DNA of 47,413 nucleotides, taken from positions 1-47,413 of the forward strand of contig CAKPAX010000009.1 of NCBI GenBank assembly GCA_934133175.1, written 5' to 3'. The notes beneath the pieces are model-generated. The model worked only from the letters and a program-made list of their open reading frames with translations. It was not told where the DNA came from and made no database searches. The translations under genes were made by a program, and so were the position numbers. Source of the stretch: an uncultured Clostridia bacterium (GTDB taxonomy: Bacteria > Bacillota > Clostridia > TANB77 > CAG-508). Positions 33,829-41,952 of this stretch are shown here, piece after piece. The stretch's first letter is position 1. Each line of letters starts with the position of its first letter.

Positions 33829-35508
33829 TTAGTTATTTAATACCTCATAAATAACAAATTTATCATCTGAATATAATTTTTTATAATTTTCGCTATCTGC
33901 TTTTTTTATTATCATGTTTATTTTTGAATTTTTCATTGTTATAAGATGTGTTACACCATATTCTTTAAATGTATCACCATAAAATTTTGATAATCCTGAT
34001 GTTTCTATGTAGTCCATAAAAATATCTTGTCCGTCTTCTGCCTTTCCAGTTGGTGAATTGAATTCTGGTGAATATAAATCACATCTAGAATCTATAAATA
34101 CAGGAATTCCTCTGTATAACATATAACTTCCATAATTATAATCATTGAATATCTTCATTTTGTTTATATCTAAATTTTCTAATATCCAATCACAAGCAGA
34201 AACTGGATATGAAGACTCATCAATATATTTTTCATCTATCTTTGGTTTATAAATATACATACTTAGTATTATTACTATTCCTGCTAATACAAACATTCCT
34301 ACTTTCGTAGTTAAAATTTCTTGTATTTTTTCTATTGTGCCTTTAAAATATTTTTCCATTAATTGCATTAAAAATCTATTTAATATTATCGAACAAACTA
34401 TTATGAAAATAGATCTTTGCCTTCTTGAAAAAAACATTAAAAATGCTAGTCCTCCAAGCATAAACAAATCACTTAATCTTATTTTTGAATCCGAAAATAT
34501 TAATACAGCTAAAAAGATTATTATTACACAAAGTATATCTGTATGATTAATTAATGTTAATGGCAAATGCTCGTTTATATTTTGTGTTGTATTTCCACTC
34601 ATTAGTTTAAATATATGTGTATATGGTTCGAATGTAGTTTGAGGTGTTAAAAGTCCAGTAAAAGCACATATTATCATAACTACTATAAGTATTTTAACAT
34701 TGTTATTTTTATTAATTTTAATTTTATATGGGTGTTCCTTTTCTTCCTCTCTTTTAATTTTTATTCTTTCATTTTTTTCTTCTAGATTTTTTAGTTCTTC
34801 TTTTACTGCTTTTAATTTCTCTTCATCTACTTTTTTATTTTCTAACCTTTTTATTTTTCCATTTAAGATTTTAATTCTTATTTTTTGATATATAACAACA
34901 TCAGATAATATAGCAAAAATATATTCTCCTATATATGGTAAGAATAATATAAAATAAAATGTCCATACTGCCGCATGGAAATTAGCAATTATAATAGGTA
35001 AAATAATTAATCCTACTGCATATTTTTTCTTTTTAGTTTCCAATAATTTTTCTATAAAATATATTTCCCAAGCAAATAATATAAATGTTACAAGTTGCGC
35101 CCTTGCAGCAACATATCCTTCTAACAAGTACATGGCTCCTATTGTTATAAAAAATGATATTACTTTATTTTTCACTAATTTACTATTTGCTTTATATATG
35201 CTTATGCCTAATATTACTGATAATACACAAGTTGATATATATATACCTTTTAAACCGGATAGAGCATAAATAAAATAAATACATACATCATATGCCCAAT
35301 GTGGATATGTATATGGTAGATCTTCATGCCACGAAAATGAATCTTTCATATCTATTCCATTTTGAACAATATGTTCCCCAACTTTTATAGTATAAAAAGT
35401 ATCATTTTGCAATGATACTGGTGAAATTGCTATACAAAATATTGTAATTAATACTATTGCTAATATTTCAAATCTGATATCTGTTAATTTAAATTGCTTT
35501 TTTTTCAT
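33829..35508 (-). CDS. Large multi-pass membrane protein with coiled-coil insertion
   Basis: This 559-residue protein is of unknown function. It has about ten hydrophobic segments (for example about 15-35, 75-95, 130-155, 170-195). A long hydrophilic, charged, helical insertion (about 208-262) is rich in Lys and Glu. The C-terminal soluble domain of about 130 residues contains SACDWILENLDIN and a YNYGSYMLYRGIPVFIDSRCD segment. Topology and the first extracytoplasmic loop recall GT-C type glycosyltransferases, but I cannot confirm a catalytic DxD. It is the first of the five-gene operon ending at the LRR protein and lies 11 bases before lspA, so cell-envelope work is likely. Confidence 0.55.
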   Translation of the reverse strand: MKKKQFKLTDIRFEILAIVLITIFCIAISPVSLQNDTFYTIKVGEHIVQNGIDMKDSFSWHEDLPYTYPHWAYDVCIYFIYALSGLKGIYISTCVLSVILGISIYKANSKLVKNKVISFFITIGAMYLLEGYVAARAQLVTFILFAWEIYFIEKLLETKKKKYAVGLIILPIIIANFHAAVWTFYFILFLPYIGEYIFAILSDVVIYQKIRIKILNGKIKRLENKKVDEEKLKAVKEELKNLEEKNERIKIKREEEKEHPYKIKINKNNNVKILIVVMIICAFTGLLTPQTTFEPYTHIFKLMSGNTTQNINEHLPLTLINHTDILCVIIIFLAVLIFSDSKIRLSDLFMLGGLAFLMFFSRRQRSIFIIVCSIILNRFLMQLMEKYFKGTIEKIQEILTTKVGMFVLAGIVIILSMYIYKPKIDEKYIDESSYPVSACDWILENLDINKMKIFNDYNYGSYMLYRGIPVFIDSRCDLYSPEFNSPTGKAEDGQDIFMDYIETSGLSKFYGDTFKEYGVTHLITMKNSKINMIIKKADSENYKKLYSDDKFVIYEVLNN

Positions 35509-35544
35509 TAAATTTTCTCCTCTTTTTGTTTTTCTTATTATATC

Positions 35545-35584
35545 AAAAAGAGTTTGAAAAGACTATACTTTTCAAACTCTTTTT
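35545..35584 (-). terminator. Terminator of the SSB-like gene
   Basis: A perfect 17-bp stem, 35545-35561 against 35568-35584, with a 6-nt loop (ACTATA). The stem edges are A-runs and T-runs. It separates the SSB-like gene from the downstream membrane protein gene. Confidence 0.88.
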
Positions 35585-35594
35585 ATATATTTTT

Positions 35595-36287
35595 TTATAC
35601 GGCTTCTTGATTTTCTGTTTTTTCTTCACTTGCATCATCTTGATTTATTATTTCTAAACTACCTATTGAAACTTCATAAGCTACTCTTGTTTGTGATGTT
35701 CCATCCTCAAACTTTTTCTCATAAGTTCTTGATTGAACTCTTCCTACAATTTTTACCTGCGTTCCAACTTCTATATTTTGGCAAAATCTTGCATTTCTTC
35801 CCCATGCAATTGATGGTATGTAATCAGATTTATTATATGCTCTATTTACTGCTAATAATATATCTGCAATTTCTCTTCCAAATGGTGTTTGTCTATATAT
35901 AGGTTTTTTACATATATATCCTATTAATACAACTTCATTTGTTACTTGGTCTTTTTTAGCTAATTCATTTTCTTCTTCATTTTCTTCTAATTCAACAATG
36001 TCTTTTGCAAAGACTGTTAATATTAATCTGTTTCTTTCATTTTCATAACTATTATATGATCTAAATTGCCCCTTTACTAATAGTTTCTTTCCTATTGCTA
36101 ACATATTATCATTAACTATTCTTTCTGAAACAGTTATTGGTATGATATCTGCATTACCACTTAAACGTGGTATTGATAAGTCAAATACATAAAACTTTTC
36201 TCCATAAATTTCATGACTGTATCTTTTTTCTCCTGTAACTTTTCCTACTAATGTTAAGTAGTTATTTTCTAAATAATTTGTATCCAA
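35595..36287 (-). CDS. Tandem OB-fold single-stranded-DNA-binding-like protein
   Basis: This 230-residue protein has two SSB-like OB folds in one chain. The first covers about 8-105 (NYLTLVGKVTG, GQFRSYNSYENERNRLILTV) and the second about 115-215 (EVVLIGYICKKPIYRQTPFGREIADILLAV). SSB usually has one OB fold and a conserved acidic tip (DDIPF); here the tail ends EEKTENQEAV without that tip, so interaction with repair partners may differ. It probably binds ssDNA, but its role is not certain. The start is TTG (36287) with GGGAGG about 8 bases upstream; the next in-frame ATG is far inside. It is preceded by its own promoter (36360-36388). Confidence 0.78.
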   Translation of the reverse strand: MDTNYLENNYLTLVGKVTGEKRYSHEIYGEKFYVFDLSIPRLSGNADIIPITVSERIVNDNMLAIGKKLLVKGQFRSYNSYENERNRLILTVFAKDIVELEENEEENELAKKDQVTNEVVLIGYICKKPIYRQTPFGREIADILLAVNRAYNKSDYIPSIAWGRNARFCQNIEVGTQVKIVGRVQSRTYEKKFEDGTSQTRVAYEVSIGSLEIINQDDASEEKTENQEAV

Positions 36288-36359
36288 ATTAATTTCCTCC
36301 CTATTTTTTATATTTTATCAATTGTACTTTTTTCCTTAAGAATTTTACTTACAAACTCT

Positions 36360-36388
36360 ATTATACACTATTTTTTTGGTTTTGTCTA
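36360..36388 (-). promoter_or_regulatory. SigA-type promoter of the SSB-like gene
   Basis: On the minus strand TAGACA (36383-36388) and TATAAT (36360-36365) with a 17-bp spacer, about 73 bp before the TTG start. Confidence 0.65.
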
Positions 36389-36426
36389 CATAAACAGTTA
36401 AATTTATGCAAATTTGTTATTTGTTT

Positions 36427-36939
36427 CTATCCTTGTATTGCATTATACAGTAGTAATATAGAAAAATAAGCCAAACAATTGTAAACATTATTATCTATAT
36501 TTTCATTATATTTTATGTTGAATTCATTTGGTTCTATTAATTCTTGATACACATTTTTTATATTTCTTTGCAAACAAACAATAATATTACTATCACCTAT
36601 GCTTGAAGCTGTTATAGTAGATTTTTGATTTAGTCCAAATGTTAAAATATCAAATTGCAATTCTTCTATTAATGTTTTATCTATATCAATATCAGCATTT
36701 ATTATTAAATATTTGCAGCTTTCTAATATTTTTCTTATTTTGCATACTTTATTATTCAATTTATTCGGAAAAGATAATATGACAATTGTATCAAATTTTA
36801 CATTTTTTAAATTATCTATACTTTTATCATCAATACTAATTAATTCTAATTTTTCTTGTAATTTATCAACTTCTTTTTTTATTTTTCTGTTTAATAATTT
36901 ATAATCTTTACTTTCCCCAATCACTCCAACAAATAACAT
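36427..36939 (-). CDS. Unknown protein, 170 aa, possible Mur-ligase-like fragment
   Basis: I do not recognise a named family. It begins with a Rossmann-like strand and turn (MLFVGVIGESKDY). It contains ILITAD-like sequence (KYLIINADIDIDKTLIEEL) and FDILTFGLNQKSTITASSI, which looks like the central region of Mur ligases (the thing after the ATP domain). No Walker A is present, so activity as a ligase is unlikely. The ATG has AAGGAG upstream. It is 139 bases from the SSB-like gene and 59 bases from the deacetylase. It has no close partner and looks monocistronic. Confidence 0.5.
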   Translation of the reverse strand: MLFVGVIGESKDYKLLNRKIKKEVDKLQEKLELISIDDKSIDNLKNVKFDTIVILSFPNKLNNKVCKIRKILESCKYLIINADIDIDKTLIEELQFDILTFGLNQKSTITASSIGDSNIIVCLQRNIKNVYQELIEPNEFNIKYNENIDNNVYNCLAYFSILLLYNAIQG

Positions 36940-36998
36940 TGATATCTCCTTATATTTAGCTATTTATAATATTATTACATATATTATAAATTTTATTC

Positions 36999-37773
36999 TT
37001 ATTTATTTTTTTGTTGAGTTCCATTAACATCAATTTTATAATTATTTTTATATATAATGTCAGACACTTTTACTAGTTCATATCCCTCTTTTTTTATATT
37101 TTTAATTAACATATCTAAACTATTTGCTGTATTTTTAGTTCCATTGTGGCTTAATATAATTGAACCTTTTGATAATTTGTTTTTTATTCTCCCCCACATT
37201 TCTTCGCCAGTTAGTCCTTTATAATCTAGCGTATCCAAGTTCCACTGTATTGAGTAATACCCTTTATCTTCTGCTGACTGAATTACTGTATTATTATATT
37301 CTCCATATGGTGTTCTATATAAATTGGTTTTTTGTCCTATTAAATTTTCTATTTTTTCATTACTTTTTTCTAATTGTTCTACATTTTCTTCATAACTTAA
37401 TTTATTTACATGTGGATGTGTATTACTATGTGTTCCGGATTTCATGTCCTGCACTATGTATTTTCTTTACTGCATCTGGATATTTATCCATCCAATCTCC
37501 TACAATAAAAAATGTTATATGTACATCATTTTCTTTTAAAACTTCTAATATTTGATCTATGTCATCCGCATTCCATGCACAATTCATTGTAAATGCAATT
37601 TTATTTTTCTCCGTGTTTACATTATATATTGGCAACTTTTTTTCATTAGTACTTGATGTTTGTATTATATCTTCTTTATTATTTAACAAACCCGCTGTAA
37701 AAAAAAGAACCATAACTGTTAATATTGATACAATATATGCATATATCTTTTCTTTATTAAATACTAAAAACAT
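36999..37773 (-). pseudogene. PdaB-like polysaccharide deacetylase, frameshifted
   Basis: Two overlapping frames together make one NodB-type (PF01522) protein of about 257 residues. The N-terminal part (37426-37773) has a membrane anchor and IAFTMNCAWNADDIDQ, and reaches AGHEI. The C-terminal part (36999-37454) continues HSNTHPHVNKLSYEEN, RTPYGEYNN and SHNG. Removing one of the two G at 37437-37438 (an extra C on the coding strand) restores AGHEIGTHSNTHPH. All motifs are otherwise kept, so the shift is recent or a sequence error. The usual first Asp of the FDD region is Asn here (MNCAW), so catalysis may be altered. The ribosome site is inside a hairpin (37774-37811). The closest function is sporulation cortex or peptidoglycan deacetylation. 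Confidence 0.83.
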
Positions 37774-37811
37774 AAAAATCACCTAACATATATATATGTA
37801 CTAGTGATTTT
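37774..37811 (-). promoter_or_regulatory. Hairpin containing the deacetylase ribosome site
   Basis: On the minus strand AAAAATCAC pairs with GTGATTTTT, with an inner ACATA/TATGT stem, and the RNA then runs into ATG at 37773. AGGTGA, the ribosome site, is in the 3' arm. The layout matches the one before yitT (27737-27780). Confidence 0.65.
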
Positions 37812-37869
37812 TTTATTCTTACTTTATTTAATGTTTATAACATTTTATATAACTATATATATTATAAAA

Positions 37870-37894
37870 CCACAGAAAGAAATACTTTCTGTGG
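37870..37894 (-). terminator. Terminator of the third orphan gene
   Basis: CCACAGAAAG pairs with CTTTCTGTGG around a 5-nt loop (37870-37894), followed on the minus strand by TTTTATAATA. It is just beyond the stop at 37902. Confidence 0.82.
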
Positions 37895-37901
37895 CCATTT
37901 T

Positions 37902-38138
37902 TCAAAAGACATACTGCATGAGTTCACCAAAAGAAGAAATCTTTCTTACAGTAAGCTCATCTTTAAAATACTCTTTACAAAAATCAAAAAGAGCTGATTC
38001 ATCCATAAAAATGTATGCTCCATTCTTTTTTATAGCAACCTTTTTAACTCTTGCATTAAAAGAGTTAATTCCCCTATCGGTTCCTCTTAACCGAATGTAA
38101 ATCTGATCTACATCTTCTAAATTTAAATATGCCTTCAT
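37902..38138 (-). CDS. Orphan small protein of unknown function, 78 aa
   Basis: I do not recognise a family. The 78 residues are soluble and mixed alpha/beta in appearance (MKAYLNLEDVDQIYIRLRG, KKVAIKKNGAYIFMDESALFD), with no signal peptide or Cys cluster. The gene has AGGAGGT upstream of ATG, a perfect consensus promoter with a 17-bp spacer, and a strong terminator, so it is likely highly expressed. CGG, CGA and other GC-richer codons occur more than in neighbours. It resembles the cassettes at 4078 and 13096 in layout and is the only one of the three on the minus strand. Confidence 0.7.
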   Translation of the reverse strand: MKAYLNLEDVDQIYIRLRGTDRGINSFNARVKKVAIKKNGAYIFMDESALFDFCKEYFKDELTVRKISSFGELMQYVF

Positions 38139-38189
38139 TCTAATACCTCCTGCAATATGTGCATTTGATTATTAATAAACTACATTTTT

Positions 38190-38218
38190 ATTATACTATA
38201 TTTATTTGTAATTGTCAA
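38190..38218 (-). promoter_or_regulatory. Consensus promoter of the third orphan gene
   Basis: TTGACA (38213-38218) and TATAAT (38190-38195) with exactly 17 bp between, both fully matching the consensus. The -35 overlaps the T-run of the terminator of the upstream glycosidase gene. Confidence 0.85.
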
Positions 38219-38239
38219 AAAAGGTAGCCTTCGGCTACC
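38217..38239 (-). terminator. Terminator of the phosphodiester glycosidase gene
   Basis: GGTAGCC (38223-38229) pairs with GGCTACC (38233-38239) around a TTC loop, and is followed on the minus strand by six T (38217-38222). Confidence 0.88.
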
Positions 38240-38244
38240 AAATT

Positions 38245-39552
38245 TTATCTTTTATTATTTGTTTTATATTTTGTTGTATTCTTTTTAATTGTTGTATTTT
38301 TATTAGTAGTTCTTTGAGTTGTCGTGTTATTTGTGCTATTTAATTTTGTTGAACTAGATGATGTATTATTTGTAGACTTAGTTGTATTTACACTGCTACT
38401 AGTATTGTTTGTTATAGTATTATTTACATTATTATTTTGACTAGATTCCTTTTTAGTTAAAATAAATCCTGTTGATATAAACCTTGTTTTATGTGCCCCT
38501 GTACTATCAATTGGATCATTTATTATCTTTCCATCTACATACATAACACTTGATGTTCCTCCATCTAAGTTTGCTGCATTATATGCTCCATATCTTTGCA
38601 TTATTTCTATTAAGTCGTTCATATCAGCACCTGGTTTTTTCACTGTTCTACCATCTATTACTAAAAATAAAACAATTCCATCTTTTCTTTGTCCTATAGC
38701 TGTACGAGGAGCTGTTCCCCATCCACCATTTCCTAAAACTTCTGAAGCTTTACCATTTACTATTAAAAATGGTCCAAAAGTCACGGCATCACGTACATTC
38801 ATATCTTTCGCTTCTTGCACTGACATTTTTCCTAATACTAATTTATTTTCATTAGTAAATCCTATTAATCCTCCAGCTCCACTATAAACATTTGATGTAA
38901 TTAATCTTCCTTCAGAAAATGTTATTCCTAATGGATTAGCACCATTACTATTATAATTTGGATCTATAAATCCTCCTCCATTAATAGCCAAAAGTGCATC
39001 ATTATCATCTGCCATTGTTTTTAAATATTGTCCGCATTTTCCTAATTTTTTAGTTACAACTGTTTTTATTCTAGAAGGATCGTATATTGCTGCTAAGTAT
39101 CCTGAATACCCTTTTCCTTCTATATTAATTATTTTATAATCGTCATTACCTGGGTCTTTTTCTAGTATTGCTTTTTCATACTCATTTGCATATTCAACAT
39201 TTTTATTTTCATCAACTATTACTGTTAATGTAGGATCTGTAGTTTCTTCTGATTCTGCAACTCTATTTTTATTTAATACTTCTTGTATTGTGTCATCACT
39301 ATAAAACCATGTTGCTAAATATTGATGAGTCATAGTTGTCATTGCTGTCGTAATAAGCCATTCTCTAAAATTAGGATATGGCCCATATAATAAAAATGCA
39401 AATGAACTAATTCCTATTATAAATAGAATTAATAATGTAATTAAAAACTTTTTAAATTTTGATTTTTTCTTTTTTCTTTCTTTTCTAGGTGTATATTCAT
39501 TATTTAGATTATTAGTATTAATTTCTTCTCTATCTAAAACTTGATTTCTCAT
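38245..39552 (-). CDS. Membrane-anchored phosphodiester glycosidase (NAGPA-type)
   Basis: This 435-residue protein has a single N-terminal membrane anchor (about 34-56) after a charged, Asn-rich cytoplasmic tail, and an extracellular NAGPA domain (about 125-375). It shows LLAINGGGFIDPNY, PLGITFSEGRL, TFGPFLIVNG, APRTAIGQRKDG and NAANLDGGTSSVMYVDG, the family signature segments. The family removes sugar-linked phosphodiesters; bacterial substrates are not well known, and in Gram-positives a teichoic-acid or wall-phosphate substrate is a guess. The last about 60 residues are low complexity, rich in Asn, Thr and Ser, possibly a wall-spanning tail. It has its own terminator. Confidence 0.85.
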   Translation of the reverse strand: MRNQVLDREEINTNNLNNEYTPRKERKKKKSKFKKFLITLLILFIIGISSFAFLLYGPYPNFREWLITTAMTTMTHQYLATWFYSDDTIQEVLNKNRVAESEETTDPTLTVIVDENKNVEYANEYEKAILEKDPGNDDYKIINIEGKGYSGYLAAIYDPSRIKTVVTKKLGKCGQYLKTMADDNDALLAINGGGFIDPNYNSNGANPLGITFSEGRLITSNVYSGAGGLIGFTNENKLVLGKMSVQEAKDMNVRDAVTFGPFLIVNGKASEVLGNGGWGTAPRTAIGQRKDGIVLFLVIDGRTVKKPGADMNDLIEIMQRYGAYNAANLDGGTSSVMYVDGKIINDPIDSTGAHKTRFISTGFILTKKESSQNNNVNNTITNNTSSSVNTTKSTNNTSSSSTKLNSTNNTTTQRTTNKNTTIKKNTTKYKTNNKR

Positions 39553-39631
39553 ATTAATTAATCTTCCTTTTAATTATTTATATTTATTATACATTATTCA
39601 TTATATATTTGGTATGTTAATTTCTACCTTA

Positions 39632-40186
39632 TTATATATCAAAAAAGTATGTTGCTTCTAAATCTGCCTCATGTAATAATAAAGCTAGAGGATATTTTTT
39701 ATATGCATTTCCTATTGTTGTATATAATTCTTTTGGTTCTGTAAACCCCATATGCCAACGTATGCAATATTTTTCCTCTGGAGTTAATTTTATATATTCA
39801 CTTATCATCATTACTGATTTTTCACCATGTCCATATGGTATTTGGTCATCAACTGTATAATATGGGACTTTTTCCCATTCTCCTAAACTATTCTTAGCAT
39901 TTCTATAATCCACTTTATAAAAATTAGCTTTACAAATATCATGTAATAAAGTTATTATTTTAATTGTATCTTCTTTTACATTCATATCTATAAAATTATT
40001 TTTTACCTTATAATCTAATATTTCATACACCTTCATACTATGTTCTAACAATCCGCCTTCAAAAGCTCCATGAAATCTGGTACTAGCTGGTGCTTTAAAA
40101 AAATCAGTTTTTTCAATAAATCTAATTAAATCTTCTATTCCATCCCTATTTGTACTTCTTAATAATTCAATAAACTTATCTTTCAT
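39632..40186 (-). CDS. HD-domain hydrolase, short form
   Basis: This HD-superfamily protein is of 184 residues if it starts at ATG 40186, or 193 if at 40213. I prefer 40186, since AAAAGGAG lies 7 bases upstream; the 40213 ATG has no site. The metal motif is LLEHSMKVYEIL (first His), TLLHDICKA (HD pair), YGHGEKSVMM and CIRWHMG with two further His, then HEADLEATY. The substrate is unknown, as for many HD proteins that act on nucleotides or RNA ends. It is between the glycosidase and sigH, with its own terminator-like hairpin separating it from sigH. Confidence 0.8.
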   Translation of the reverse strand: MKDKFIELLRSTNRDGIEDLIRFIEKTDFFKAPASTRFHGAFEGGLLEHSMKVYEILDYKVKNNFIDMNVKEDTIKIITLLHDICKANFYKVDYRNAKNSLGEWEKVPYYTVDDQIPYGHGEKSVMMISEYIKLTPEEKYCIRWHMGFTEPKELYTTIGNAYKKYPLALLLHEADLEATYFFDI

Positions 40187-40261
40187 TTTTTTCTCCTTTT
40201 CGACATCTTTCATATTTTAACATATTAATTATTATATTAAAAGTATATTATTGAAAAAAAC

Positions 40262-40299
40262 AAAATAACTTTTTATATATAAATATAAAAAGTTATTTT
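40262..40299 (-). terminator. Terminator of sigH
   Basis: A perfect 17-bp AT-rich stem (40262-40278 against 40283-40299) with a 4-nt loop ATAA. It lies directly after the sigH stop at 40306 on the minus strand. Confidence 0.65.
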
Positions 40300-40305
40300 A
40301 ATATG

Positions 40306-40962
40306 TTATTTTTTATTTTCATCATTTTCTAAATTTAATTTTATTTTCAAGGCTTTTTTTCTTATTCTTTGAATTGCAGTATCAATTGATTTTACTTTAC
40401 TTCCTAAGTTATCAGCTATTAAGGCATAAGATTTTCCTTGTTTATATTGTTCTAATACTTTTTTCTCAAATTCACTTAAGCTTTCATCAATTTTCTTTTC
40501 TAAAAATGAATAATATTCTTTTTTTGCTATTATCTCAGAAGGATCATCCACTGTTTTTGTATTTAAAACTTCCATTATACTTGTATCTTCATTATCTTCA
40601 TATGCTGAAGCGTTTAATGAAACTGAAGAATTTAATGGAATATGTTTTTGTCTATTTGAATTTTTTACGGCTGTAATTAATTGTCTTTCAATACATAAGT
40701 TTGCAAAAGTTTTAAACGAATTTTGTTTATCTACATCAAAAGATTTGACTGCTTTATACAATCCTATATACCCCTCTTGTATCATATCTTCTCTTTCAGC
40801 CCCAATCATAAAGAACTTATTTGCTTTCATATTAACAATGTCATCATATCTTTTAATTAAACAGTTTAATGCTGTATTATCATTATTTTTAACTATTTGC
40901 ACTAGTTTTTCATCAGTCATTTCTGTATAATTATTCAAAGGATTAAATCCCTCATCAACCAT
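40306..40962 (-). CDS. sigH: RNA polymerase sigma factor SigH (Spo0H)
   Basis: This 218-residue sigma-70-family factor is exactly the length of B. subtilis SigH. Region 2 covers about 18-95, with LIKRYDDIVNMKANKFFMIGAEREDMIQEG and SFDVDKQNSFKTFANLCIERQLITAVK, the -10 recognition helix. Region 4 is near 165-210 with LSEFEKKVLEQYKQGKSYALIADNLG, a helix-turn-helix for the -35. SigH starts the sporulation and transition-state programme in spore formers. AGGAGG precedes ATG. A full SigA consensus promoter is upstream. Confidence 0.93.
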   Translation of the reverse strand: MVDEGFNPLNNYTEMTDEKLVQIVKNNDNTALNCLIKRYDDIVNMKANKFFMIGAEREDMIQEGYIGLYKAVKSFDVDKQNSFKTFANLCIERQLITAVKNSNRQKHIPLNSSVSLNASAYEDNEDTSIMEVLNTKTVDDPSEIIAKKEYYSFLEKKIDESLSEFEKKVLEQYKQGKSYALIADNLGSKVKSIDTAIQRIRKKALKIKLNLENDENKK

Positions 40963-40991
40963 TTTGTTCCTCCTATAATGAATTTACAAGT

Positions 40992-41020
40992 ATTATATTA
41001 GCAAAATGGCTATATGTCAA
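40992..41020 (-). promoter_or_regulatory. Consensus SigA promoter of sigH
   Basis: On the minus strand TTGACA (41015-41020) and TATAAT (40992-40997) with a 17-bp spacer, about 30 bp upstream of the ATG at 40962. It is a perfect consensus. Confidence 0.85.
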
Positions 41021-41093
41021 TATTTATAAGCGTATTTATTTTAATTTTCTACTCATTATTATTTTTTCTGACAAAAATATAATATATATTTTT

Positions 41094-41879
41094 TTACATT
41101 GTTTCTATAGTAATATTACAATTTAAAATATTTTGGGCTATACTTTTAAAACTTTCTTCTGTTTTGGTTAAATACACTATTTCTTTCGTTTTTCTTTCTT
41201 TATTTTCCATGTTATTTTCTTTTAAATATTTTTTTAAGTATCGTGCTACTGTATAGCCTGTATCAATAAGTTCCACTTTATATGGCATTTCTTCTTTTAT
41301 TATAGTTTGATATATCGGATAATGTGTACATCCTAGTATTATTTTATTAATATCTTTTTCAATAAAAGGTTTTATGTATGTTCTAATTGCATTTCTTCCT
41401 TCTTGACTTAATGCTCTTCCTTCTTCTGCAATTGTGGCCATTACTGGGCATGCTTTGTTTTCTACTTTTATATCTGGTATTTGTTTTTTTAAATGTTTTT
41501 CCCAAGCTCCACTTCTTATTGTACCTTCTGTAGCCATAACTCCTATTTTATTAATATTGTTTTCTTTTACATATTTTACAGTTGGATCTATTATACCTAT
41601 TATTGGTATATCAAAAATATCTTTTATTTGTTCTAACGCTTGACTTGTAGCAGTTCCACAAGCTACTACAATTATTTTCACACCTTTTTCTATTAAAAAT
41701 TCTGCATTACTTTTTGAATATTTTATAATGTCCTCTCTGCATTTGCCTCCATATGGAAAATTTTTGGTATCACCCAAATATATTATATTTTCATTTGGTA
41801 ATTCTTTTCTTATTTGTTCTAATACTGTTAATCCCCCAACTCCGGAATCAAAAATACCAATTGCATTATTATCTGTCAT
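41094..41879 (-). CDS. murI: Glutamate racemase
   Basis: This 261-residue Asp/Glu racemase makes D-glutamate for peptidoglycan. GIFDSGVGGLTVL (8-20), YLGDTKNFPYGGK, VVACGTATS with catalytic Cys74, and LGCTHYPIY with catalytic Cys184 are visible. The usual Asn after the first catalytic Cys (CNT) is Gly here (CGT), a substrate-contact position that is almost always Asn. AGGAGAAG precedes the ATG. It lies about 130 bases upstream of sigH in the same direction. The intergenic region includes the sigH promoter. Confidence 0.93.
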   Translation of the reverse strand: MTDNNAIGIFDSGVGGLTVLEQIRKELPNENIIYLGDTKNFPYGGKCREDIIKYSKSNAEFLIEKGVKIIVVACGTATSQALEQIKDIFDIPIIGIIDPTVKYVKENNINKIGVMATEGTIRSGAWEKHLKKQIPDIKVENKACPVMATIAEEGRALSQEGRNAIRTYIKPFIEKDINKIILGCTHYPIYQTIIKEEMPYKVELIDTGYTVARYLKKYLKENNMENKERKTKEIVYLTKTEESFKSIAQNILNCNITIETM

Positions 41880-41952
41880 AATTCTTCTCCTATATATTTT
41901 TATACTATATATTATACGCCATTTATTTGTATATACTATTTTTTTATCGTCA

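Noticed and set aside
36999..37773. Two separate real genes instead of one deacetylase
   Set aside because: Removing one base joins GHEIG-THSNTHPH exactly; neither half is complete on its own.
40187..40213. The longer HD protein start at 40213
   Set aside because: The internal ATG at 40186 has AAAAGGAG at the right distance, while 40213 has none.
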